Shown here in pieces: positions 6,803 to 13,128 of a stretch of DNA of 13,336 nt. Numbering within the stretch: position 1 is the first letter of the stretch; the number at the start of each line of letters is the position of its first letter. Below the pieces are notes generated by a model that searched no databases, was not told the DNA's origin, and saw nothing but the letters and a program-made list of their open reading frames with translations. The stretch covers positions 1 through 13,336 of the forward strand of contig CAJJNI010000055.1 of assembly GCA_905193085.1 (NCBI GenBank). Direction: 5' to 3'. The DNA comes from an uncultured Lachnospiraceae bacterium (lineage in GTDB: Bacteria > Bacillota > Clostridia > Lachnospirales > Lachnospiraceae). A program made the translations under genes and the position numbers.

Positions 6803-6830
6803 ATTATATCAAATTTATTTTTTTATGCAA
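6803..6830 (-). promoter_or_regulatory. Promoter of the esterase-lipoprotein operon
   Basis: Minus strand TTGCAT (6830-6825), 16-bp spacer, TATAAT (6808-6803). The start point would be near 6796, leaving a leader of about 35 bases to the GTG at 6761. The -10 is perfect and the -35 matches four of six positions. Confidence 0.65.
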
Positions 6831-6910
6831 CTATTTATAAACTTAAAACAAGAAAAATAAGAAGCATTTGTATTTGAATTTTTATTCTATATTTTAAAAC
6901 CATGACTGTG

Positions 6911-6960
6911 GGGCATTTCTGCAAAAAAATGCCTTACATCAAAATCTGACATAAGGCATA
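6911..6960 (-). terminator. Terminator of the dockerin-protein gene, with overlapping second hairpin
   Basis: On the minus strand, TGCCTTATGTCA pairs imperfectly with TGATGTAAGGCA and is followed by seven Ts (6923-6929): a standard intrinsic terminator about 30 bp after the stop at 6991. The right arm plus T-run can instead pair with the next bases (GGCATTT at 6912-6918 with AAAATGCC at 6925-6932), forming a second, mutually exclusive hairpin. Confidence 0.8.
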
Positions 6961-6990
6961 GTTTGAGCCAGGCATCATAGTTTTTAATTA

Positions 6991-8268
6991 TTATAATTTT
7001 ATAATACCAAGTGCTGCCTGTAAAATCATTTTTGCATCGTTTAATGAGACTTTATTATCTCCATCTACATCTGCAGCTTTTGCTTCTTCTTCGGTTAATG
7101 TTTCGATACCAAGTGCTGCCTTGAGTGTTTTGACTACATCTGATAAATTAACCTCTCCGTCATTATTGACATCACCTTTCTTTACTTCTGAAGGTTCAGG
7201 CGTCGGCGTCGGTTGAGGACCTGGGTTCGGACTATTACCGTAAGAAACTTCAATCACCGTACCAATTCCCTCTGAACCGTTACTGTTAGGTTTTATCATG
7301 TATGTATAAGTATTTCCGTCTTTTACATCTTTATCAGTATAATCAAAAGAACTTGCATTGTTTGCATAGGCTGATGAAATAAGAACATACTCGTCATTGT
7401 CATTCATTTTATATATATTGTATGATTCAGCATTATTAACTGCATTCCAAGTCAATGTGATATTGTTATCGGCTGTATCTGCTTTTACCTCTGCTCTTTC
7501 AACATCATCAATTTTTCTGAAATGGGCATAGTATGTACGCTCATTTGGACCATATACATTCAAAGCTGTTTCTGTTGTTATCTGCTCACCTCTGTTTGTA
7601 TCATCATACACCATATCTTCTGCCGGTTCTTCTGAATACCAGCCTACAAATTCATATCCTTCTTTTGCAGGCGGAATAAATGATTTATCCTCAGCCTCTA
7701 CATATCCACTATCCGCAGAAAAATTGTATAATGTCATTTCACCGATTGTTTTACCAACATCTTTCTTAAGTGCGCGGATACTGAAATATGTATCATATCC
7801 GTTTTCACTTTCAGGGTCTTGAACCTTGAAGTTGTATGTTACATTAAAGTTATTTTTCATGTACTCTTCATCGCCCAGATTGTCATACCATGAATAACTT
7901 CCCGCTACTTCCTGCGGTGTAAAAAGACATGTACCGTCTTCTTTTGCCGGAATAAGCTGGAATTTGAAACCTTGTTCATCAAACGGAACTCCTGCATATT
8001 TAATATCCAAATCAATCTGGCAATTGGAAGCATCGATAATATCCGGCAGGATTACCGCATCTTTTAAGGATTCATTTCCACGAAACGCAGCGATACGATA
8101 TGTTGGGTAGTGCTCAACATTATCAATATCAATATGTAAAACTCCGGGAGCTTTCCAATAAGAAGTATAACTTGTAAAACCTGTACCATAACGGGCATAC
8201 AATGTAGTATCTGAATCTAACTGCACATTACTGTCCGCTGTAATCTGTGTACCATAGTCATCTATCAT
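6991..8268 (-). CDS. Dockerin/FnIII/InlB-repeat cell-surface protein, N-terminus missing
   Basis: A 425-codon frame. Domains in order: the end of an InlB B-type (Listeria-Bacteroides) repeat, residues about 8-28 (TTLYARYG); an unassigned beta-rich region about 35-190; a full InlB-type repeat about 196-250 (GYEFVGWYSEEP ... TYYAHF); a fibronectin type III-like domain about 257-343 (ITLTWNAVNNAESYNIYK); a Pro/Thr linker 347-359; and a type I dockerin-like pair of calcium loops at 366-377 (D-N-D-G...D) and 400-411 (D-D-D...D), each followed by an AALGI helix. The start lacks a signal peptide, the first repeat is cut in half, the ATG has no ribosome binding site, and TAA and TGA stops lie in frame just upstream. 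It is therefore probably the 3' part of a larger secreted surface or polysaccharide-binding protein. Terminator present. Confidence 0.82.
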   Translation of the reverse strand: MIDDYGTQITADSNVQLDSDTTLYARYGTGFTSYTSYWKAPGVLHIDIDNVEHYPTYRIAAFRGNESLKDAVILPDIIDASNCQIDLDIKYAGVPFDEQGFKFQLIPAKEDGTCLFTPQEVAGSYSWYDNLGDEEYMKNNFNVTYNFKVQDPESENGYDTYFSIRALKKDVGKTIGEMTLYNFSADSGYVEAEDKSFIPPAKEGYEFVGWYSEEPAEDMVYDDTNRGEQITTETALNVYGPNERTYYAHFRKIDDVERAEVKADTADNNITLTWNAVNNAESYNIYKMNDNDEYVLISSAYANNASSFDYTDKDVKDGNTYTYMIKPNSNGSEGIGTVIEVSYGNSPNPGPQPTPTPEPSEVKKGDVNNDGEVNLSDVVKTLKAALGIETLTEEEAKAADVDGDNKVSLNDAKMILQAALGIIKL

Positions 8269-8361
8269 TTGAGCATCTTAAAATCAATAATCATAAAGTG
8301 TCTTTTTCCGCATTTATTCAGCAAAATCATTGATATTATATTTATTCGAAAATTTAAAAAT

Positions 8362-8391
8362 TTGATTCATAATTGTAGTTGTTTTTATTAT
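8362..8391 (+). promoter_or_regulatory. Possible promoter of the 89-residue protein gene
   Basis: Plus strand TTGATT (8362-8367), 18-bp spacer, TATTAT (8386-8391). Transcription would start near 8398, about 40 bases before the ATG. The match is moderate in a very AT-rich region; the rest of 8269-8439 holds nothing else recognisable. Confidence 0.35.
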
Positions 8392-8439
8392 ACAAAGCTG
8401 TTATATTTAACATAAATTTTAAAACAAAGGAGACTGGCT

Positions 8440-8709
8440 ATGTTCAGATTATGGGGAAAAACTTTTTCTAATAACCATTTAATAAAAGATACCGTAATAG
8501 AAGATTCATCTGATGATACACGCACTCACAAAATAAATAATGCTCTCAGGGAAATCTGTTATGAATTTGACCTCGGAGTACCTATATGGCTTGATAATAA
8601 CATTTCTGAATTTAAAAGGATTGCCAAAACCAGATTCTACAGTGATAGTTTTGTGGAAAGTATTGATTTTGATTATCTGGAAATACAGGTAATTGAAGAG
8701 GATATGTAA
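8440..8709 (+). CDS. Small conserved-looking hypothetical protein, 89 residues
   Basis: A strong ribosome binding site (AAAGGAGA) stands eight bases before the ATG. The protein is acidic and soluble, with a basic N-terminus (MFRLWGKTF), a TRTHKINNALREICYEFDLG segment likely to form a helix, a PIWLDNNISEFKR motif and an acidic tail (FDYLEIQVIEED). No signal peptide, membrane segment or enzyme motif is visible. From memory, proteins with this 'MFRLWGK...DDTRTHK...IWLDxNIxEF...FDYLExQVxEED' pattern recur in Clostridia without an assigned function. It is one of only two genes on the plus strand here and stands alone, between the dockerin gene (divergent) and the TA wreck (convergent). Confidence 0.78.
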   Translation: MFRLWGKTFSNNHLIKDTVIEDSSDDTRTHKINNALREICYEFDLGVPIWLDNNISEFKRIAKTRFYSDSFVESIDFDYLEIQVIEEDM

Positions 8710-8760
8710 CAGATCGTGTTAAACTTACTTACAAACTTTTCTTATCAGTCATCAAAATCT

Positions 8761-8801
8761 GCAGTATAGCAAAGCCATTATCAATCCGCTTTGCTATCTG
8801 C
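8761..8801 (+). terminator. Strong hairpin between convergent genes, likely terminator
   Basis: Ten-base perfect inverted repeat ATAGCAAAGC (8766-8775) / GCTTTGCTAT (8788-8797), extended by GCAG / CTGC around a one-base bulge, with a 12-base loop. The following bases (TTTAAAATATCTTT) make only a weak U-tract. It lies 52 bp after the stop of the 89-residue gene and just before the 3' end of the convergent mqsA-like pseudogene. Confidence 0.55.
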
Positions 8802-8802
8802 T

Positions 8803-9275
8803 TTAAAATATCTTTCTACATGGAAAATATGCATATTTTAATTCTGACATAGATATTCCATTCTCTTTATAAAAAATCATATCCGAGTAATTTAATAATT
8901 TCATCAATTTGGTTTTTAACAATTCATTTGATTTATGTGCAAAAAACAAAACCATTGCACACATCTTTTCATAATCAACCCCCTTAAAACCATTATCTTC
9001 ACTTGGAACCTGTGAAAAAAGCATATCAAAAAAATGTCTGCTGACTTTTGCTTCATTTTCCTGCTCCACTTGTTCTATTGTTTCCAATATCTTTGTCTTT
9101 TGTTTTGTGTTAAGTGTCACTTCATTCTCAGCCAAGTATTTTCTCATATTTTCCGGCTCACGCAAAAAAAATAAGCAGACTATTATGAGCCTTATCCTGA
9201 ATAGAACCATTTTCATATCGAAAAATAGTCTTATCTCCCCAATTAAGAAACTTTGCAAAACTTTAGCATTGACAT
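8803..9275 (-). pseudogene. mqsA-like antitoxin (zinc finger/HTH/Panacea domain), several deletions and a frameshift
   Basis: After GGGAGG, an ATG at 9275 opens MSMLKFC, apparently the start of a YgiT/MqsA-type zinc finger. The next coding sequence, in another frame, is SFAKFLNWGDKTIFRYENGS-IQDKAHNSLLIF, a typical XRE recognition region, so most of the zinc finger and linker is missing. A run of eight T then shifts the frame: with seven T the sequence would read on into FLREPENMRKYLAENE. The remaining frame continues with a Glu/Lys-rich linker and the beginning of a Panacea (DUF4065/SocA) domain: CAMVLFFAHKSNELLKTKLM and KLLNYSDMIFYKENGISMSE. It then ends abruptly at YAYFPCRKIF-stop, where family members go on for more than 100 residues. 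A TTG-initiated 151-codon frame (9258-8803) spans the last part but starts with out-of-frame residues. The gene cannot make an intact antitoxin. Confidence 0.72.
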
Positions 9276-9288
9276 AACCTCCCGCATT

Positions 9289-9473
9289 TCAAATAAAATC
9301 GTCTTCATGAAAACCAATCCAAGTAATTACATCTTGGCATCTGTAATAGTCATACCATGCATAGCCAATGCCTGCATATTTTTTCTTCTTGGAACAAAAT
9401 CATACCTGCCTGTAGATATCAGCTTCTTCACTTCTTCAAGGAAAAGCGCAATGTCCGGCTTATATTCGGCAAT
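9289..9473 (-). pseudogene. mqsR-like mRNA interferase toxin, internally deleted
   Basis: The first frame (9473-9327) encodes IAEYKPDIALFLEEVKKLIS and TGRYDFVPRRKNMQALAMHG, then MTITDAKM and a TAA. This matches the N-terminal half of Firmicute MqsR-family toxins. In a different frame, the last residues before a TGA at 9291-9289 read ITWIGFHEDDFI, the usual C-terminal end of the same family. Roughly 40 residues in the middle are missing, so the two ends have been joined by a deletion. No ATG precedes the first frame: it begins after an in-frame TAA with ATT, so the start codon is lost or non-standard. The antitoxin pseudogene begins 13 bp after its stop, in the toxin-first order typical of mqsRA modules. 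Confidence 0.68.
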
Positions 9474-9879
9474 TTATATACAAGTTGTATAGTTGCATTC
9501 TTCTAAATTTTTTAATTGCGAACCCCACTATATCATTTATCAGATTGTCACATTCAACAATGTAGAAAAAAGTAGAATTTTGTAGAAAATGCACAAAAAG
9601 CATTGCAATATTTATTCTTTGATGCTAGAATATCGTAAAAGCATTTTTCATATCATACATGGTCATTATTTAAGACTGCATATTATTATTTTTTAACAGA
9701 TATTTCAACAGAACATAATATTTTTTCTTAAGTCTGTTGCAAATATTCATTTGTTCCTATTATCCCGAAAGTTATGCTTTTATTTTTTTATTACACTTAT
9801 TATGAAACTGTGGAAGTCACAGATGTACAATTGTTATGTTTCTTCCGCACAATTATATTTATAAGGGGGAATTTATTTT
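9474..9879. other. 406-bp AT-rich intergenic region between the mqsRA wreck and rpn
   Basis: No gene on either strand. It contains three GTAGAA repeats at exact 10-bp steps (9562-9587), a weak minus-strand promoter-like segment next to them (TTGAAT at 9557-9552), a short hairpin CTGTG/CACAG near 9809-9823, and the rpn ribosome binding site. No convincing rpn promoter was identified: a TATATT at 9854-9859 lies too close to the ribosome binding site. Confidence 0.55.
9562..9587. repeat. Three helically phased GTAGAA repeats
   Basis: GTAGAA occurs at 9562-9567, 9572-9577 and 9582-9587, exactly 10 bp apart and so on one face of the helix. On the minus strand they read TTCTAC and end a few bases upstream of a possible -35 (TTGAAT) facing the mqsR remnant, so they could be an operator of that module or an unrelated protein-binding site. 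Confidence 0.5.
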
Positions 9880-10887
9880 ATGACAGGGAACAGAGAATAT
9901 AAGAGTGATGTGTTTAGTATGTTAATGAGCAGCAGGGACAATGCATTGGAGATTTACAATGCAGTTAATGGTTCTGACTATAAGGACAGCAACATGGTTG
10001 AGATATGTACTTTGGATAAGGGAATATCCCTTAGTGTCAGAAATGATGCCTCATTTATTTTAGATGCCAATTTAAGCGTATATGAGCATCAGTCAACAAT
10101 ATGTCCGAACATGCCGGTAAGAAGTCTGATATATTTTTCAGTTACACTGAATGATATTATACGGAAGAGAAATGTGTATGGTAGAACTCTTATAAAAATA
10201 CCTGTACCTAGATTTGTGGTATTTTATAATGGAACAAAAGAACAGCCGGAACAGTATGAGTTGAAGTTGTCAGATGCATTTGCACACAGTACAGATGACC
10301 CTCAGTTGGAATTAAAGTGCAGGGTGTATAATATCAATTATGGCAGGAATCCTGAACTTATGGACCATTGCAGTGTACTGAAAGAATATTCGATTTTTGT
10401 GGATTATGTCAGGTTTTATTATGCACAGAATAATTACAATGATTTAGGAACTTCAACCAATCAGGCAATTGACCGTTGTATCAAAGAAAATATTCTGAAA
10501 GAATTTTTAATTGAGAACCGCGCGGAGGTGGTAAAAGTGACACAGTTGGATTACACTTTTGAAAGACAGTTGGAATTAGAAAGGGAAGAGGCAATTTCTG
10601 AGGGAATAGCTCAAGGAATAGCTCAAGGAATGGCTCAGGGAGTGGCTCAGGGAATGGCTCAGGGAATGGCTCAGGGAATGGCTCAGGGAATGGCTCAGGG
10701 ACGCACCATAGCAGAGCTTCAAATGATTAGCCGCAAACTTAAAAAGAACAAATCAATTGAACAGATAGCTGAAGAATTAGAGATTGACACAAATTATGTA
10801 AATGAATTGTGTGACAGACTTAAGCCGTTTGCACCAGATTATGATATTGATAAAATAAAAAAGGAAGTCTGCCAGAAACCAGAGTAA
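9880..10887 (+). CDS. Rpn-family recombination-promoting nuclease / putative transposase (full-length form)
   Basis: A 335-residue protein; ATG preceded by AAGGGGGA with a nine-base spacer. The N-terminal PD-(D/E)xK nuclease domain (about 5-210) shows RNDASFILDANLSVYEHQST, giving active-site candidates Asp56, Glu69 and Gln71 (the E-x-Q variant seen in this family), followed by NMPVRSLIYF, PRFVVFYNG and CRVYNINYG segments. Residues 242-273 are eight tandem copies of G-(I/M/V)-A-Q. The C-terminal part (about 276-335) is helical and charged, with NKSIEQIAEELEIDTNYVNE resembling a helix-turn-helix. Rpn proteins cleave DNA; E. coli members are toxic antiphage proteins blocked by a short form made from an internal start. 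An internal ribosome binding site is visible here. Stand-alone gene, with a terminator at 10932. The reading frame is intact, unlike the TA remnants nearby. Confidence 0.9.
   Translation: MTGNREYKSDVFSMLMSSRDNALEIYNAVNGSDYKDSNMVEICTLDKGISLSVRNDASFILDANLSVYEHQSTICPNMPVRSLIYFSVTLNDIIRKRNVYGRTLIKIPVPRFVVFYNGTKEQPEQYELKLSDAFAHSTDDPQLELKCRVYNINYGRNPELMDHCSVLKEYSIFVDYVRFYYAQNNYNDLGTSTNQAIDRCIKENILKEFLIENRAEVVKVTQLDYTFERQLELEREEAISEGIAQGIAQGMAQGVAQGMAQGMAQGMAQGMAQGRTIAELQMISRKLKKNKSIEQIAEELEIDTNYVNELCDRLKPFAPDYDIDKIKKEVCQKPE
10537..10887 (+). CDS. Putative internal short product of rpn (RpnS-like intragenic antitoxin)
   Basis: An in-frame GTG at codon 220 of the nuclease gene is preceded by a GGAGGTGG sequence (10524-10531), with eight bases between GGAGG and GTG; this is a better ribosome binding site than many true ones in this window. 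Initiation would give a 116-residue protein starting MTQLDYTFERQ and containing only the repeat helix (eight G-x-A-Q units) and the C-terminal helical domain, without the nuclease core. That is the architecture of the short Rpn forms known to bind and inhibit the full-length protein. The sequence shows the signal. Actual translation and an inhibitory role are inference from the family. Confidence 0.55.
   Translation: MTQLDYTFERQLELEREEAISEGIAQGIAQGMAQGVAQGMAQGMAQGMAQGMAQGRTIAELQMISRKLKKNKSIEQIAEELEIDTNYVNELCDRLKPFAPDYDIDKIKKEVCQKPE
10603..10698 (+). repeat. Eight tandem 12-bp repeats in rpn (unit GGAATGGCTCAG)
   Basis: Ninety-six bases of nearly identical 12-mers. Units 1-2 are GGAATAGCTCAA, unit 3 is GGAATGGCTCAG, unit 4 has GTG in place of ATG, and units 5-8 are exact GGAATGGCTCAG copies. 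They encode G-I-A-Q, G-I-A-Q, G-M-A-Q, G-V-A-Q and four G-M-A-Q. Because the unit is 12 bp, gain or loss keeps the frame. The identical last four units point to recent expansion. Confidence 0.95.
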
Positions 10888-10931
10888 TACAATACTAATA
10901 TAGCAGTTTCGACCAGTAAGGGATAATAGTA

Positions 10932-10968
10932 AAATGGGGCCTCATACTTAATGTACGATGCCCCATTT
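10932..10968. terminator. Bidirectional terminator between rpn and pgi
   Basis: Nine-base perfect stem AAATGGGGC (10932-10940) / GCCCCATTT (10960-10968) with a 19-base loop, A/T-rich on both sides. It sits between the convergent stops at 10887 and 11008 and can serve both genes. Confidence 0.85.
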
Positions 10969-11007
10969 ATATTCATATAATATTTAAATTTACTTATAAC
11001 AAATCAA

Positions 11008-12357
11008 CTACAGACGTTTTAGTAACTCTTCACGCTCTTTTTCGTAACCTGGTTTTCCAAGAAGAGCAAACATATTTCTCTTGTAGCTCTCAACACCCGG
11101 CTGGTTGAATGGATTAACGCCGAGCAGATATCCTGAAATACCGCATGCAAATTCAAAGAAGTAGAACAACTGTCCTAATGCATATTCGTCCTGACGAGGA
11201 ATCTTAACCATAAGGTTTGGCACATTACCATCTGTATGTGCAAGTATTGTCCCATTCATTGCACTCTTGTTGATGAAATCAACTGTCTTTCCTGCAAGAT
11301 AATTAAGTCCGTCTAAGTCGACAGGTTCTTCTTCGATAACAATTTCACACTGGGATTCTTCTACATTAAGAACTGTCTCAAACATAATTCTTGCACCATC
11401 CTGAATAAACTGTCCCATTGAGTGTAAATCTGTTGTTAAATCAACTGAAGCCGGGAATAAACCTTTTCCGTCTTTACCTTCACTTTCACCGTAAAGCTGT
11501 TTCCACCATTCTGAAACATAATGAAGGCTTGGCTCATAGTTTGCAAGAATTTCTACTGATTTGCCTTTACGAAGAAGAATATTTCTTATTGCAGCATATT
11601 TAAGTGCATCATTATCTTCAAATTCATTCTCAAGGGCAAGCTTTCTTCCTGCTGCTGCACCTTCCATAAGCTTGTCTATGTCAGCACCGCTTACTGCGAT
11701 TGGAAGAAGACCTACTGCTGTAAGAACAGAGAAACGACCTCCGACATCATCTGGAACTACAAATGATTCGTAGCCTTCTTCTGTTGCAAGATTTTTAAGA
11801 GCTCCTTTTGCTTTATCTGTAGTAGCATAAATTCTCTTTGCAGCTTCTTTCTTGCCATATTTGTCTTCAAGCATTTTCTTAAATACACGGAATGCTATAG
11901 CAGGTTCTGTTGTTGTTCCTGATTTAGAAATCATGTTAATAGAAAAATCACGGTCCCCGATTACATCCTGCAAATGCTTAATATATGTGCTGCTTATGCT
12001 GTTTCCCACATAATAAATTTCAGGTGTTTTACGAACATCTGAAGACACCATATTGTAGAAATTATGTCTTAAAAATTCAATAGCTGCTCTGGCCCCCAGA
12101 TAAGAACCTCCAATACCAATTACCAAAAGCACCTCTGAATCAGATTTGATTTTGTCTGCTGCTGCTTTAATGCGGGAGAACTCTTCTTTATCATAATCTA
12201 CCGGAAGGTCTATCCAGCCAAGAAAATCATTTCCTGCACCTGTTTTTGAAAGTAATTCTTCCTTAGCCGCACCAACAAGTTTCTTCATAATTGACACTTC
12301 ATCATCTTTGATAAATGAAGCCGCCTTTGAATAGTCAAATGTTATCTTATCTGACAT
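11008..12357 (-). CDS. pgi: Glucose-6-phosphate isomerase
   Basis: A complete 449-residue protein, the length of the short Firmicute-type enzymes. It interconverts glucose-6-phosphate and fructose-6-phosphate in the cytoplasm (glycolysis/gluconeogenesis). Visible signatures: GIGGSYLGARAAIEFL (81-96), the phosphate-binding SKSGTTTEPA (144-153), VPDDVGGRFSVLTAVG (201-216), QLYGESEGK with catalytic Glu291, DLTTDLHSMGQF with ring-opening His312, and GVNPFNQPGVESYKRNM with Lys426. AAAGGAGAG precedes the ATG by eight bases. It lies 66 bp after the membrane-protein gene with no terminator between them, so read-through is possible. No independent strong promoter was found in the gap. The terminator at 10932-10968 ends the unit. 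Confidence 0.97.
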   Translation of the reverse strand: MSDKITFDYSKAASFIKDDEVSIMKKLVGAAKEELLSKTGAGNDFLGWIDLPVDYDKEEFSRIKAAADKIKSDSEVLLVIGIGGSYLGARAAIEFLRHNFYNMVSSDVRKTPEIYYVGNSISSTYIKHLQDVIGDRDFSINMISKSGTTTEPAIAFRVFKKMLEDKYGKKEAAKRIYATTDKAKGALKNLATEEGYESFVVPDDVGGRFSVLTAVGLLPIAVSGADIDKLMEGAAAGRKLALENEFEDNDALKYAAIRNILLRKGKSVEILANYEPSLHYVSEWWKQLYGESEGKDGKGLFPASVDLTTDLHSMGQFIQDGARIMFETVLNVEESQCEIVIEEEPVDLDGLNYLAGKTVDFINKSAMNGTILAHTDGNVPNLMVKIPRQDEYALGQLFYFFEFACGISGYLLGVNPFNQPGVESYKRNMFALLGKPGYEKEREELLKRL

Positions 12358-12423
12358 ACTATCAACTCTCCTTTTTTATTGTGATATCATTTAATATCAT
12401 TTTATCAAATATACCGTCTGTTA

Positions 12424-13128
12424 TCAAGGGAAAAATTCCTTAATAATCTCTTCTACAATTGTTTCTTCAGGCGATTTCTCTACTGCCTTTGCTGCGGCAG
12501 TCTGTCCTTTTACACTGCTTCCGACAGCTACTGATATATCAGGCTTAAACTTAGGGTCTTTCGGATTGTTTTCGGCCGCTATTGAAACTCTACCATTATC
12601 TTTCCTGTGATTTTTCAAACGATTTTGCAGAACATTCTCGAAATAGTCAACCATGTAAATCATAAACTGCTGTTTTAACTCATAAGATGAAAAAAATGTA
12701 CCAAATAGTCTTAGCAGTAAAACTGCCATAACACCCGCTCCCGTAACAAATATTACCTGAATTGAGCCCTTTTCTGCATATACTGAAAATAAAACTGCTG
12801 CCAGACAGCTTATGCCGCACATAAGCATCATTTTTTCTTCTAAAGACGAAACAAATGAAACTGAAAGTTTACCTATTTTATTTTTCACAAGATATTTTTC
12901 TATAAATGCTTTTGTGTTATTAACGCCATAATTAAGGCGGTATGCGTTAGTGTACCCTAACTTCATCTGTTTTATAAGATTATGGTTTTCTGTCTCCTTT
13001 ACATTGCGCGAAGCTTTCAAAAGCGAATGCATTGAAAACCAGTCGGCCATTCTCCCCGCTGCCCCTATTGCAATAAATACTGCCAATGCTATGTAATACT
13101 CTTTCATTACAACAATTAAATCTAACAT
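12424..13128 (-). CDS. Membrane protein of unknown function
   Basis: A 234-residue protein starting at the ATG at 13128 (MLDLIVVMKEYY), nine bases after AAGGAG. An ATG at 13164 is in frame, but the ribosome binding site lies within that extension, so the later start is preferred. Predicted membrane segments: about 9-27 (YYIALAVFIAIGAAG), 100-118 (MLMCGISCLAAVLFSVYA) and 124-145 (VIFVTGAGVMAVLLLRLFG). Between the first two is a soluble loop with SLLKASRNVKETENHNLIKQ-like charged helix sequence. The C-terminal tail after about 165 is hydrophilic and low in complexity (KDNGR, PKDPKFKPD, Ala/Lys-rich) and ends in an acidic EETIVEEIIKEFF helix. No enzymatic motif. It resembles uncharacterised Lachnospiraceae membrane proteins. 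Probably upstream in the same transcript as pgi, but no functional link is evident. Confidence 0.8.
   Translation of the reverse strand: MLDLIVVMKEYYIALAVFIAIGAAGRMADWFSMHSLLKASRNVKETENHNLIKQMKLGYTNAYRLNYGVNNTKAFIEKYLVKNKIGKLSVSFVSSLEEKMMLMCGISCLAAVLFSVYAEKGSIQVIFVTGAGVMAVLLLRLFGTFFSSYELKQQFMIYMVDYFENVLQNRLKNHRKDNGRVSIAAENNPKDPKFKPDISVAVGSSVKGQTAAAKAVEKSPEETIVEEIIKEFFP

Noticed and set aside
9253..9492. Plus-strand 79-codon frame over the mqsR remnant
   Set aside because: Antisense shadow of the toxin fragment; the minus strand shows recognisable MqsR residues.
9854..9859. TATATT as -10 of rpn (with TTGTTA 17 bp upstream)
   Set aside because: Transcription would start inside the ribosome binding site at 9863-9870, leaving a non-functional leader.
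10603..10698. CRISPR-like array
   Set aside because: The repeats are directly adjacent 12-mers inside a coding frame with no spacers.
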